DNA from: Ignavibacteriales bacterium | GTDB lineage: Bacteria; Bacteroidota; Ignavibacteria; Ignavibacteriales; Ignavibacteriaceae | Direction of reading: 5' to 3' | NCBI GenBank assembly: GCA_016700155.1 | Contig: CP065001.1 | Span: forward strand, 2,418,001-2,482,000 | DNA length: 64,000 nucleotides | Shown here: positions 9,853 to 19,280 of the stretch, one piece after another | Layout: each line of letters begins with the position of its first letter | Numbering within the stretch: the stretch's first letter is position 1 | Notes under the pieces: generated by a model | Databases searched by the model: none | What the model was told of the DNA's origin: nothing | Seen by the model: the letters and a program-made list of their open reading frames with translations, nothing else | Position numbers and translations under genes: made by a program

Positions 9853-10427
9853 TATTTCAACAACTTTTTAAAAGATATGGTTTTGTAATCACGCCCAATT
9901 TCGACAAAATTGTTTTTCAAATAAAAATCTATAGCCTTTTGATTATCTGATCTAACAGCAAGAGTATAACTGAGAACACTATTCTCCAATAATCTCATTT
10001 CAAAGTGTTTTAATAATTCCCGACCAACACCTCGATTTTGAGTTTGAATACTAACAGCAATAAGGTAAATACTGACTGTATTAGCATGAACATTTAAGCC
10101 TTTATTAAAAAGTAGAGAAAAAAAATCTTGAATTTTCTCAACTAAAAATCTGAGGTTTCTTAACAGGATAAGAGCTATGTAAAAGAAATGTCCTCGAAGA
10201 AATTGATTTACAGGAACGTCTGGATTAACACCTCCCATCAGGTAACCAATTACTTGAGAGTCCTCAACTGCGACAAACTTAAATGTATGATGACTAAATA
10301 ATTTATTGAAATACTCTAAAAGCAACTTTGACGGGAAAATAGTTGAAAAATGAGTGTTGCTGAATACTGATTTGTGCAGTTTAGCAATCTCGGATATGTC
10401 ATCTCTTTCCATGGCACGTATAATCAT
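9852..10427 (-). CDS. GNAT-family N-acetyltransferase
   Basis: A 191-residue GNAT acetyltransferase. The acetyl-CoA pyrophosphate loop is TQNRGVGREL (about 129-138), followed by LAVRSDNQKAIDFYLKNNF, the standard motif B region. A hydrophobic stretch around residues 80-98 is unusual for the family and could contact the membrane. It is embedded in the polysaccharide locus between a methyltransferase and a GT2, so acetylation of an amino sugar in the glycan is the likely job; the substrate is not shown by the sequence. It is not of the left-handed beta-helix type used in PglD/WbpD enzymes. Confidence 0.85.
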   Translation of the reverse strand: MIIRAMERDDISEIAKLHKSVFSNTHFSTIFPSKLLLEYFNKLFSHHTFKFVAVEDSQVIGYLMGGVNPDVPVNQFLRGHFFYIALILLRNLRFLVEKIQDFFSLLFNKGLNVHANTVSIYLIAVSIQTQNRGVGRELLKHFEMRLLENSVLSYTLAVRSDNQKAIDFYLKNNFVEIGRDYKTISFKKLLK

Positions 10428-10436
10428 TATAGTAGC

Positions 10437-11258
10437 TCAAACCCTGTGAATGTTTCTGTCATTTTTTTTAAACACTAACACCTGCTCCACGGATGGAGAT
10501 GTAAATTTTAAATGTTTAAACCAGAATAGATTGAATTTGAGAATTGTATTTCTGAATAACTTGCTGGTAAATTTTGTATAGAATTGGCTAAATTGTCCAG
10601 GAATTTTTTTAACCAAATCGAATCCATTAACACTCATAAAATCAACTAATATTTTAATATTTGTTTTTCTGACTATTATCTTGCCAGCAGGGGTTTCTGA
10701 CCAATAATCAATTCCAAATTTACTCTTTAAACCCCGCTCTGATCTTTTAAAAATATTTTTTAACACCTTTATGACCAAAGAATCAAAAGCAGTTAAACTT
10801 ACTTCACAAATAATAACATATCCACCTTTTTTGGTAACCCTGCAAAGTTCACCTAAAGCTCGTTCAATCTCATAGATATGCATCAAAACTCCCCAACACA
10901 CTACAACGTCAAATTCATTATCTCTGAAAGAGAGGGATAGTAGATCCTCCCTAAATAATTGACAATTATTCTCTTTCAAATGTTTTTCTAAAAAAACTTT
11001 GCAATGAGCTAGTGCCGATTCTGAAAAATCACAAGCAGTGACATTAAAATCCCTATTTAACAATCTCAGTGAATTTACACCATTTCCACACCCTGCATCT
11101 AAAGCCTTATTCGATTCTTGTTCCCATACAATCTTTTTAAGATCATCAAACACTAAATCATAAAGGACTTTACTATCATCTATATAGGTGTCGATCCATT
11201 TATCGTGTAAGTATGAACTAGAAAGTGTTTTTTTAAGTGTTTCAGTTTCACTTGGCAT
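10437..11258 (-). CDS. SAM-dependent class I methyltransferase
   Basis: A 273-residue Rossmann-fold methyltransferase. Motif I is ALDAGCGNG (residues 52-60), the acidic end of strand 2 is TACDFSE, and LSFRDNEFDVVVCWGVLMH gives motifs II/III (Methyltransf_11 type). The C-terminal third is basic and aromatic. By position in the polysaccharide locus it probably O- or N-methylates a sugar or a chain end. It is one of three methyltransferases in the locus (also 12469-13194 and 22133-22885); they are different in sequence rather than recent duplicates. Confidence 0.87.
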   Translation of the reverse strand: MPSETETLKKTLSSSYLHDKWIDTYIDDSKVLYDLVFDDLKKIVWEQESNKALDAGCGNGVNSLRLLNRDFNVTACDFSESALAHCKVFLEKHLKENNCQLFREDLLSLSFRDNEFDVVVCWGVLMHIYEIERALGELCRVTKKGGYVIICEVSLTAFDSLVIKVLKNIFKRSERGLKSKFGIDYWSETPAGKIIVRKTNIKILVDFMSVNGFDLVKKIPGQFSQFYTKFTSKLFRNTILKFNLFWFKHLKFTSPSVEQVLVFKKNDRNIHRV

Positions 11259-11318
11259 ATTCGATTTGATACTTTTAAAATTCTTCTATACTATTTCTGT
11301 AAACAAAAATAGAACTGG

Positions 11319-12467
11319 TTAATTAGCAATACCGAAAGGTCCTGTTTTAACAGGTATTTTTTTTATAGCTGAGTCATAAATTTCAATTATATAATCAAGA
11401 ATTTTCTCATAGTCATATTTTTCCTCAACAAATTTCCGCCCGTTCTTTCCCATTTTATGTCTTAGTTCTTTATCCATAACCAACGTTTCAATTTTATCTG
11501 CTAAAACCTTTGGATTATTAGGTGGAACGACAAATCCAGTTTCATTGTCTATTACTACCTCTGACAAACCTCCGACATTTGAAACTATCACTGGTTTGGC
11601 ACAAGCAGAAGCTTCCAAAATTCCGACTCCGAAAGATTCACTGTCATTGGTTGATGGCGCTAGGTAAATATCCAATAAATTATGATACTTTGGAATTTGA
11701 GCGAAAGGAATTAGACCTGTTATTCTGACATGTTCTTCTATACCGTATTCAATCGATTTAGATTTTAATGTGTCGATTAATGAACCCCTACCGACTAGCA
11801 AAAGCTTTAAAGGGATATCCGGATATTTTTTGACTAGAATATTGAATGCATCTAGGATATCTTCTACTCCGTATTTACTTTCCATCATTTTGATGGTGCC
11901 TACAACAATGTCATTAGCTTTGTAGTTGTCAGTTTCTCTTTGCAAAGGCATAAACTTATTTAGCATTATTCCCCCTGGTGTAACCAATATTTCCTTATCA
12001 GTAAATTGTCTGGAATATTTAGCCATAGTTTTGCTTGATGAAGTGATTATATCAGCTTTAGACAGGCTGTACATCAAAAGCTTTTTAAAGAGTATGTGCT
12101 TATGAGGAAAGATATACACATCATTGCCCCAAACAGAGAGAATATTTGGATGAAATCCTGATAAGGCGCCTATCAGACCATAGCTAGAAGCAGATTGTCC
12201 ATGTAATATCTCACACTTGAATTTTTTAATTGTTTTTTTCAGATGGGGTAAACAAAGAAGGTAAACTGATTTTAATAGATTACCATCATTCTTCCATTTG
12301 ATCGAATCAGGTATTTTGAATACCTCTATTTCAATACCATCATCATATTGAGCTTTGTCTACAGGGGTTAAACCATATACAAGAACATCTACCCCTCTTG
12401 ATTTAATTCCGTTTGCCCATTTCATCATATGGGCTGAAGCAGGATCACCTAAAAGAACTACTTTCAT
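11319..12467 (-). CDS. Family 4 glycosyltransferase
   Basis: A 382-residue GT-B retaining glycosyltransferase. It starts KVVLLGDPASAHMMKWANGI. The C-terminal Rossmann half contains LLLVGRGS and the donor-binding EX7E motif at Glu277-Glu285 (ESFGVGILE), followed by PVIVSNVGGLSEVV. This is the GT4 signature. The overall look resembles EpsD/PglA-type transferases that build a lipid-linked glycan on the cytoplasmic side. Only one base separates its ATG from the upstream methyltransferase stop. Confidence 0.93.
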   Translation of the reverse strand: MKVVLLGDPASAHMMKWANGIKSRGVDVLVYGLTPVDKAQYDDGIEIEVFKIPDSIKWKNDGNLLKSVYLLCLPHLKKTIKKFKCEILHGQSASSYGLIGALSGFHPNILSVWGNDVYIFPHKHILFKKLLMYSLSKADIITSSSKTMAKYSRQFTDKEILVTPGGIMLNKFMPLQRETDNYKANDIVVGTIKMMESKYGVEDILDAFNILVKKYPDIPLKLLLVGRGSLIDTLKSKSIEYGIEEHVRITGLIPFAQIPKYHNLLDIYLAPSTNDSESFGVGILEASACAKPVIVSNVGGLSEVVIDNETGFVVPPNNPKVLADKIETLVMDKELRHKMGKNGRKFVEEKYDYEKILDYIIEIYDSAIKKIPVKTGPFGIAN

Positions 12468-12468
12468 G

Positions 12469-13194
12469 CTATTTTTCTATTACCATACAATACCCAAGAG
12501 GGTATTTTAAAGCTGTTAATTGAAATATCTTTTTACCTAAGAAAGAATTTATTATTAGATTAGCAAATATATAATGAATTTTCGAAAATATTTTAATTCT
12601 TGAGAAATGTTTTGCTGTAATATCTAATAGAATTTCCAGAGAACCACCATATGGGTATAATTCTAATATCTTTAAATTATTTTCACTGCAATAGAGTCTT
12701 AACCTGTATTCAGTATATCGGAAGTAATCATATGGCTCTTCATGGATAATATGGAAGAAGGGCACACCAACTATTATTTTGCCGTTAGGTCTCAGAACGC
12801 GAGCCATTTCTTTCCAAAGGTTCGTAGGATTCGCGACATGCTCCATTACATCTGTTAAAATAATAGTGTCAAATGTCTCATTCTTTATAGGAAAAGTATT
12901 ATTCAGATTAAGCTGAAAATCCTGAAAAGGTGTGTCGTGAAATGAGTTTGGCCAGTCGGCACAGTAAATAGAATCAACTTTTTCTCGATACATTTCATAT
13001 AGAGAAACATTCCCGCAACCAAGGTCTAATAAATTTCCACCGGCATACTTTTGGATTAACTCACTATAGTGCTTTGCTTGTATATTGCCTATAAATCTAT
13101 AACCTAATCCAACTTTCGTTTCATCATTTGTGACTCCGAATACACCATTTACTTTCACATATTTTGAAGGTTGCCATTTATTTTGATTTAACAT
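12469..13194 (-). CDS. SAM-dependent class I methyltransferase
   Basis: A 241-residue methyltransferase with motif I LLDLGCGN (55-62), the strand-2 acid in YCADWPNS and the motif II/III region TFDTIILTDVMEHVANP. HEEPYDYFRYTEYRLRLYC matches a conserved segment seen in methyltransferases of polysaccharide loci. It lies between the GT9 and GT4 genes, 18 bp after the GT9 stop. The substrate is probably a sugar of the repeat unit; the sequence does not tell which. Confidence 0.87.
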   Translation of the reverse strand: MLNQNKWQPSKYVKVNGVFGVTNDETKVGLGYRFIGNIQAKHYSELIQKYAGGNLLDLGCGNVSLYEMYREKVDSIYCADWPNSFHDTPFQDFQLNLNNTFPIKNETFDTIILTDVMEHVANPTNLWKEMARVLRPNGKIIVGVPFFHIIHEEPYDYFRYTEYRLRLYCSENNLKILELYPYGGSLEILLDITAKHFSRIKIFSKIHYIFANLIINSFLGKKIFQLTALKYPLGYCMVIEK

Positions 13195-13212
13195 TTATAT
13201 CAGAAGTTTGAT

Positions 13213-14346
13213 TTATAAAAGTTCCTTGACATTAAATTTTTCTTTTGGTCTTATATTCAGATCAATTAAATATTTCTTTAAGCTAGTTTCAACTTCATTA
13301 AGACTCAGACTTTCCATACATTCATAAGAAGGACAAAAATATCCAACAAGTGTGAAGCATAATTTTTGATTTTTCTGTGGTGAACAAGGTAAATTTTTAA
13401 GAATGTATTTATTTACACCATAAAGTGGTTTATGATAATCGGGGTTTGTTGGGCCATAGATCGTAAAAGTTGGCTTACCAAAAAAGTTGGCGATATGAAC
13501 CGGCCCAGAATCATTCCCGATAAGTATTGTGCATTTCTTTATTACTTCAATTAAATCTGAAATATTCTCTGTCACTTTGAAATTAAGTCCTGCCTTTTCT
13601 AATTCGACTTTCACATCAGGAGCAAGTTGTTCTGGTGAACTCACTATCAAACAGTCATAATCACGTTTCAATCCGATTGCTAAATGAATAAATTTTTTTA
13701 AGCCCCACTCTTTTGATTTTATGCTTGCAAAGGGATGAATGAGAATATATTCCCCGGTACTACTCGAATTAATAATTATTTTTTTTGCGTTAGAAACCGG
13801 CGAAAATAGTCTGACAACATCCAGATAATTGTCAGTTAAATGAGGTTTTTCACGAATTGAAATATACTCTGTGTAGATTGTTTTATAGTAGTCTTCATTT
13901 AATCCTACAATCTTTTTGGCAGGGTAATTCGCAATTAACGTCGCTGATCTTACAGTCCCGGTCAAATCGTAAATCGTTTTTAGCTTTAAGTATTTTATTT
14001 TTTTTCTTGTTTTTGGTTTTGCAACTCTATCTGAAAACCAAAAATCTGAATGGTCAAATTGTACACACTCCAATTCAGGGAATGCACTTTGGTAAATCGG
14101 AATTGTTTCTGGAAACGAGATGAGTATTAGGCTTTCTTTTGAATTTTTTGAGATTGCATCAACTGCAGGGATTGTAAAGATAGCGTCACCAAGTCTATGT
14201 AATAATACAATCCCGCATTTGTTTTCATATGAATTAATTTTTGGCCTGAATATTTTAATGCCACTAAAAAATAAATTTGCAAGAATCACAAGTATGTTAT
14301 GAAAAGATTTACTCTTACTTACATATTTATGTAATATCATTGTCAT
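13213..14346 (-). CDS. Family 9 glycosyltransferase (heptosyltransferase-like)
   Basis: An inverting GT-B transferase of the ADP-heptose:LPS heptosyltransferase family. Visible motifs are GIVLLHRLGDAIFTIPAVDA (phosphate-binding loop) and ILIGNDSGPVHIANFFGKPT (donor-binding loop), followed by a Cys-rich tail (CSPQ...LC...FC...EC) that could bind a metal. I chose the ATG at 14346. The frame stays open to a TTG at 14427, which would add 27 basic/hydrophobic residues, so the start is uncertain; neither has a clear ribosome site. A heptose donor fits well with the D,D-heptose cassette at 18723-22136. Immediately upstream lies the decayed GT-C remnant. Confidence 0.88.
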   Translation of the reverse strand: MTMILHKYVSKSKSFHNILVILANLFFSGIKIFRPKINSYENKCGIVLLHRLGDAIFTIPAVDAISKNSKESLILISFPETIPIYQSAFPELECVQFDHSDFWFSDRVAKPKTRKKIKYLKLKTIYDLTGTVRSATLIANYPAKKIVGLNEDYYKTIYTEYISIREKPHLTDNYLDVVRLFSPVSNAKKIIINSSSTGEYILIHPFASIKSKEWGLKKFIHLAIGLKRDYDCLIVSSPEQLAPDVKVELEKAGLNFKVTENISDLIEVIKKCTILIGNDSGPVHIANFFGKPTFTIYGPTNPDYHKPLYGVNKYILKNLPCSPQKNQKLCFTLVGYFCPSYECMESLSLNEVETSLKKYLIDLNIRPKEKFNVKELL

Positions 14347-14468
14347 ATTATAATGAACTCTGAGGTAAAACTTTAAAAATTTTTGAACTCGTATTATCAA
14401 CTCCCGTATAGCCGTCCTGCAAAACAATTCTTTTGTATGTAGTCATGATTTTAGACTACGCGAGATAC

Positions 14469-15081
14469 TTATTTGCGCTTCAGGCATATGCTAATCTCTC
14501 CACCGGAAACATTATCTAATCTTTGAAATTTAACCCAATTTTGTTTTAAATAATCTTCAGATAAATAATTATTAATACAACTTTCCCAATCGATATTAAT
14601 CTCGGTGTCACTTTTATTTATATACTCATATAGATTATTTTTTTTATATGTACCATTGCCACTATATTAACCTTGCCATCCAGATTGATTACATTTTCAT
14701 TTAATTATCCAATTACTCCGCTTTGATATGCTCCAACTTTAATAGTGGAACAATTTTGATTAATAAATCCAGCCGAAATTAAATGAAAATCTGCAACCCT
14801 CCCAAATAAAATGTAAAAATATTTGGTGCAACAAATATAGAATCCGCACCTGATGTAAGGATTAAAGATTTATATCATTTGGTTTATTTGTTCTAATAAT
14901 TTGGTAACCAACAAAATATCTGGAAATATGAGACTAAGGTATCTTATGTAAAAAAGATTTTATAAAAAATTAGAAAGAAGAAGAAAATGAGTATATCAAC
15001 CTTGCTAAGAGATCTCAATTCTTCCTTAAAGAGATTGTGTAAATAAACCTCACTTTTCTTTTGTACAAACATATAATCGGA
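14469..15081 (-). pseudogene. Decayed GT-C type membrane glycosyltransferase remnant
   Basis: No intact gene is present, but conceptual translation of the minus strand recovers a protein C-terminus in pieces. From 15081 to 14947 there are 45 open codons ending in a hydrophobic segment (LIFFFFLIFYKIFF). After several stops the same frame reads SGADSIFVAPNIFTFYLGG from 14853. A shift near 14795 leads to ADFHLISAGFINQNC, IKVGAYQSGVIG, a TAA stop, then NENVINLDGKVN and about 60 more codons with INIDWESC and YLKQNWVKF, ending at a TAA at 14471-14469. The pattern W/YQSG..G....VxNLDGxVN followed by a DW motif is what I know from the periplasmic C-terminus of GT39-like bacterial membrane glycosyltransferases. 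At least four stops and one frameshift make expression impossible. The intact gene at 16952-18610 is of the same general class. Confidence 0.7.
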
Positions 15082-15558
15082 TTATAATGAAATCAACGCA
15101 TAATACTTGTGCTTATCCTTTTTGATAGAATCTATCACACAAATATGTCAGAGCGGAATTGCATGTCCAGAAACTCTTTGGAGATAATCACTGTCGGAAT
15201 TAAATGTTGATGCTCTCCCCAAGGTCATATCTTATAGGAGCCAGTCATAACGTGTTCGTAAAAAAACCACGTGATTCTATTAGCAATACAAACCAAACAT
15301 AAAATAAAAATTCTAGTAGATTCTACATTAAATAGTTGAAGCATAAAATGTCAAAATACAAAATTGCTAACATCATACTAACAATTGTGTTTCAATGAAA
15401 GAGTGAGAAAGATTTTTTACACCAGCAATTTCGTAATTCTAAATACTTTTTTATTAGAATGATGACTTCATTAAATTTATTATCGAGAAATAATCTTATA
15501 ATTGAAGCAAAGAAATATTTTACGATTGAATTAAATTTTACTTATGAACAAAACTTAC
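15082..15558. other. Gene-free stretch, probably degraded coding DNA
   Basis: Together with the remnant at 14469-15081 this forms the only long gene-free interval of the window. On the minus strand short fragments such as APIRYDLG and NSDSDYLQRVSGHAIPL appear in shifting frames between about 15250 and 15140. This looks like an eroded upstream part of the same or another gene. No inverted-repeat ends, tRNA-like cloverleaf or clear promoter was seen. Confidence 0.4.
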
Positions 15559-16932
15559 TCACGTGTAATTAGGAATACTAAAAATCTTAGGTGATTTCTG
15601 ATTAATATTTAATTTTATCAAAAAGATAAATAAAAGCCAAAATGTTATATCTCTCGATAGAAAACCATAACCTAAGATTCCGTCAACTTCAAAAAATGAT
15701 CTAATCATGATTAAAATCCCAATTAGAGTTATGAACAATGAAAAAATATAAATATCCTTATTATAAACTTTATAAAATTTCATCGCTTTTATTCCATGAT
15801 AAAAATATAAGTAGTAAAGGAAGAGGATAGAACAAAAACCTAAAAGTCCATTTTCGGAAAACATTAGTAGTAAATAATTATGAGGTGATTCTCTACCAAT
15901 TTCTTCCGCCGTCTTCCCTTCCCATTTCGATGTATATTCAGCAGAATAGTAACTATAGACTTTTGTAGGATAAAGTTCAGGCCCAACTCCCAAAAATAAA
16001 TGATCCACAGTCATTGCCATTCCTTGAGACCAAATGTCATCTCTCTCAGTTATAGATTCGATTCTGATATATGCCTGTAAATAGTCATTTAATACCGGAA
16101 CTACCAAGAATAAAAGTAACACTAAAATAGATGACAAGATAAGCGCGTAAAAATATTTTCTTTTCAACATAAAAATGATTATTACTATGCCAATAAAAGT
16201 CCCAAAAAATGCTAATCGAGAATTAAGAATCATTAGAATTATTAGGTTGTTCAGAACATAGAAACCAACTAACAATTTGGATCCATTTCTATTCAGCATA
16301 AAGAAAAATGCAATGAGTGTTGAAACCATCATAAGATATCCGATGAAATTATACCCTTGATAAGCCCCTGAATATCTAGCAAGGATCCCACTAATTAAGA
16401 AAAAATTAAAACCTTCCTGAATTACCTCATAATAGATTGTTAGACTTATGACAAATGTGGAAACCATAAAAGCTAAAAGCAACCGGTAAAGTTGGTTCTG
16501 ATTATTTATCAAAGAATAGAAAAGGTAAATAATTACAAAAAATGTTATTGTTCTTACTATAGCAACGATACTTTGAAGCTGAAAACCCGAAACACTACTG
16601 CTAATCAACATCGCTAGGAGAAACCATATCACAAAACTTAAAACTTTATTTGGTACCCGGGGATAGTCAGACAATCTTAAGCCATACTTATTAACAAAAA
16701 GATAGATAAGAACAATTGTACAACTAAGATTGATAATATTTCTAATAAATTCGAACGTTTCTCCTGATGCCGTAATCATTACAAAGCATATCAGTGGAAG
16801 CAATAGTTCTTTAGAAATTATTTCTTTAATAAAAATAAATGCGCTTAAAAGTATCATTACAATTAAATAATGTGGGATAATGACAACTGCGATTGATATC
16901 ATGATTGCAGGTAAAAGAAGTTTTAAATTCAT
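15559..16932 (-). CDS. O-antigen ligase/polymerase family membrane protein (Wzy/WaaL-like)
   Basis: A 457-residue integral membrane protein with about 12 hydrophobic helices. The Wzy_C signature region is a large periplasmic loop at roughly residues 300-370: DIWSQGMAMTVDHLFLGVGP, then SPHNYLLLMFSENGLLGF with the conserved His. The family either polymerises lipid-linked repeat units (Wzy) or ligates the finished chain to lipid A-core or protein (WaaL). Only one such gene is in the locus, and a flippase and chain-length protein are also encoded, so Wzy is the more likely role. It starts 20 bp after the GT-C gene. Confidence 0.85.
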   Translation of the reverse strand: MNLKLLLPAIMISIAVVIIPHYLIVMILLSAFIFIKEIISKELLLPLICFVMITASGETFEFIRNIINLSCTIVLIYLFVNKYGLRLSDYPRVPNKVLSFVIWFLLAMLISSSVSGFQLQSIVAIVRTITFFVIIYLFYSLINNQNQLYRLLLAFMVSTFVISLTIYYEVIQEGFNFFLISGILARYSGAYQGYNFIGYLMMVSTLIAFFFMLNRNGSKLLVGFYVLNNLIILMILNSRLAFFGTFIGIVIIIFMLKRKYFYALILSSILVLLLFLVVPVLNDYLQAYIRIESITERDDIWSQGMAMTVDHLFLGVGPELYPTKVYSYYSAEYTSKWEGKTAEEIGRESPHNYLLLMFSENGLLGFCSILFLYYLYFYHGIKAMKFYKVYNKDIYIFSLFITLIGILIMIRSFFEVDGILGYGFLSRDITFWLLFIFLIKLNINQKSPKIFSIPNYT

Positions 16933-16951
16933 TAACGTTGACTTATTTTTT

Positions 16952-18610
16952 CTACTGATAAATCATTTTATATACTTTTACGTATGAACCTGTAATTCTT
17001 TGATTTCCAGATCTGTTTATTAATTTAAGAAAATCAATTGCTGTAACGATTTTATTGAACGGGTTTTCTTCTTTATTTGCAAATTTCAATTCAAAAACTT
17101 CCTCAAAGTTATGATGAATTATTTTTGCATCAGTTCTCCAATCAAAAAGATAGTTGATGTCGTACTTTTTCAATTCTTCATAAATTCTATCAATTTCTTG
17201 ATCAGCGTTTATTTCTCCATAAAATTGCGATTTAGTTCGATAAGCGAGAAAAATCGTATTGCTCCAATCAAAATCAAGTGGTTTATTTGAAATTCCCGCA
17301 TAGCGACCCGAGATTTTTTTTAATTCAAGGTATTGAGCCAAAATATTTAAGTCTGAACCTTCATCGAAGTATTTAATCGTGGAATAAATAGGTCTTACTA
17401 CGAGTGAAATAATAAAAACTGATAGAAGAATTATTTTTATTAACCTGGATTTTTTTAATGAATCAATAAGGTTAATCATTAGCCAGAATGAAATTACTAC
17501 TACCAAAAGGTAAATCAGTATTATAAATCTTTCATAAATGAAGAGCATTATATAACCTAATGAATAAGTAATAATTGAAACTAAACTTATAACTAAAATC
17601 GGACTTAATTTTCGATTATATTTGAAAATAACAAGGAGCAATAAAAATGGTGAAAATAAAAAAATATAATATAGCATTAAAACAATGTTATTGAGGATAT
17701 GCTCGACAAAGTACACTAGATTTGAAATTGGAACAAAAGGATTCCATCTTTCTACTGGCAAAAAAGTCGGATCTTCCCAATAGCTAACAGCGGTAGCATT
17801 TGCAGGTGGATAAAGTGAATTTATTCTAAAAGTATTTACGGACTCGTATTTGGGTCCAATAATATTGAAGTTATATCCGCCCGCAGTGCTGTAAGTAAAA
17901 TAACCATATTTTAAACTGATCAAAACTATCCAAATACTGCATAAAAGAATAAACAACCCAAATCCTTGTAAGTAATTCTTTCTGATGTTACTTCTGTGGC
18001 TGGGGAAGCGATAAAAATAAAATGCGTTAATAAGAGCGAAATGAAAAACAAAAAAAGGGAGTGAGAAAGCTTTTGAATAGAAAGCAATCGCACCAACTAA
18101 TCCACAAACCCAGCCTGCGGCTTTAGAGGTTAAGTATTCTTTTTTACTTGAATAGTAAAGGTAGTATAAAAGAAATGCTGCAACAAGAAGATCCGGACTT
18201 CCCAAAAAAAAAGCAAAATAGTAAATGATTATACTTGTTGTGGCTAAGAGTAGGTAATGACTGGATTCATTTTTGCTTCCGAATAGTTTATAATACTTAG
18301 AAACAGTAAATAAGATAAAAAGACCAATTATTAGTTGTAAAATTTTGAAGCCAAGTAGAATTTCAACATTCACCCAAAAAACGGGAATCAAGAGCCATGA
18401 TAGTAGTGGGCTCCAAACGCCGTTGATCGCATCAGATAAATTTCCATTGATATACTTCTCACTAATTGAAAGGTAAGAAACTATATCCCCTCTCTGAGAA
18501 TATCTATAAAACGGAACTAGTAAACATCCAAAAGTAAAATAAATGAATAAAGCTAAGGTGATTCTTTTGTTTTCAGAATTATAAAATCTATTCAATATGT
18601 TTATTCTCAA
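16952..18610 (-). CDS. GT-C type membrane glycosyltransferase (GT39/ArnT-like)
   Basis: A 552-residue protein with about 11-12 hydrophobic helices. The first periplasmic loop after helix 1 holds SQRGDIVSYLSISEKYINGN and WSPLLSW; the acidic residue there is the usual catalytic feature of the GT-C fold. Helix segments follow, then a soluble C-terminal domain of about 150 residues containing YINYLFDWRTDAKIIHHNF. Such enzymes move a sugar from a polyprenyl-phosphate donor to an acceptor on the outer face of the inner membrane. The start is a TTG (18610-18608) with a weak GGTGAG upstream; no ATG lies near the first helix. The C-terminal DW motif resembles that in the pseudogene at 14469-15081. Confidence 0.75.
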   Translation of the reverse strand: MRINILNRFYNSENKRITLALFIYFTFGCLLVPFYRYSQRGDIVSYLSISEKYINGNLSDAINGVWSPLLSWLLIPVFWVNVEILLGFKILQLIIGLFILFTVSKYYKLFGSKNESSHYLLLATTSIIIYYFAFFLGSPDLLVAAFLLYYLYYSSKKEYLTSKAAGWVCGLVGAIAFYSKAFSLPFFVFHFALINAFYFYRFPSHRSNIRKNYLQGFGLFILLCSIWIVLISLKYGYFTYSTAGGYNFNIIGPKYESVNTFRINSLYPPANATAVSYWEDPTFLPVERWNPFVPISNLVYFVEHILNNIVLMLYYIFLFSPFLLLLVIFKYNRKLSPILVISLVSIITYSLGYIMLFIYERFIILIYLLVVVISFWLMINLIDSLKKSRLIKIILLSVFIISLVVRPIYSTIKYFDEGSDLNILAQYLELKKISGRYAGISNKPLDFDWSNTIFLAYRTKSQFYGEINADQEIDRIYEELKKYDINYLFDWRTDAKIIHHNFEEVFELKFANKEENPFNKIVTAIDFLKLINRSGNQRITGSYVKVYKMIYQ

Positions 18611-18722
18611 TTAAAAACTCACCATTAAATTCTTGTCCAACTTTAACTTTTGGCTGAAGGTTCAGTATTTAATCTACAATTATCATCAAAAAGAATATTA
18701 ATTTTCAATTAAATAATTTATT

Positions 18723-19280
18723 CTAAATATATTTCCACAACTCCAAAATAACATAGTGCATAATGCTTGAGTGAATACCTTCGGAAGTACACATATCATC
18801 AAGGGGAACATGTACTGAATGAGTATTTATTTTTCTTAACTTACCGCCGTTAAATCCTGTTATACCAATTGTAGTCATTCCGTTTTTATTTGCCCACTCA
18901 ACTGCTTTAATGATATTCGGGCTGTTGCCGGAACCACTTATTGCAATTAATATATCGCCTGCTTTTGCGAAGGTTCTTAGTTGCTGCTCAAATATTGTTT
19001 CATAACCATCGTCATTACCTAATGCTGTTATGAACGGTAGATTATCTGTAAGACTTAATGCTTTTATTCGTTTTCCTTGTTCCAGATTTTTTCTTGTACC
19101 TTTTGCTAAATCCTGTGCAAAGTGTGATGCGTTTGCTGCTGATCCACCATTCCCGATTACAAAAATCATTTTTTCTTTTTCATATGCATCAATAATTAGC
19201 TCGATGAATTTATCGATCTCCTGCTGGCTCACCTTTTCAAGCGCTGTATTCATATATTTAGTGTATTCACTAAAAGTCAT
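18723..19280 (-). CDS. gmhA: D-sedoheptulose-7-phosphate isomerase
   Basis: A 185-residue SIS-domain isomerase that converts sedoheptulose-7-phosphate to D-glycero-D-manno-heptose-7-phosphate in the cytoplasm. The phosphate-binding segments are GNGGSAANASHFAQDL (43-58) and ISGSGNSPNI (about 114-123). CTSEGIHSSIMHYV near the C-terminus supplies the helix with the family's conserved histidine. Length is normal for GmhA. Its ATG overlaps the upstream hddC-like stop (ATGA), so the two are coupled. With hddC and hddA next to it, the product should be a GDP- rather than ADP-activated heptose. Confidence 0.93.
   Translation of the reverse strand: MTFSEYTKYMNTALEKVSQQEIDKFIELIIDAYEKEKMIFVIGNGGSAANASHFAQDLAKGTRKNLEQGKRIKALSLTDNLPFITALGNDDGYETIFEQQLRTFAKAGDILIAISGSGNSPNIIKAVEWANKNGMTTIGITGFNGGKLRKINTHSVHVPLDDMCTSEGIHSSIMHYVILELWKYI

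Noticed and set aside
14349..14444. Short minus-strand frame beginning MTTYKRIVLQDGYTG between the remnant and GT9
   Set aside because: About 31 codons, no ribosome site and no recognisable family; most likely chance or debris of the eroded region.
15140..15300. Fragments in the eroded region that might be a transposase
   Set aside because: The pieces shift frame too often and no DDE or other transposase motif can be read.
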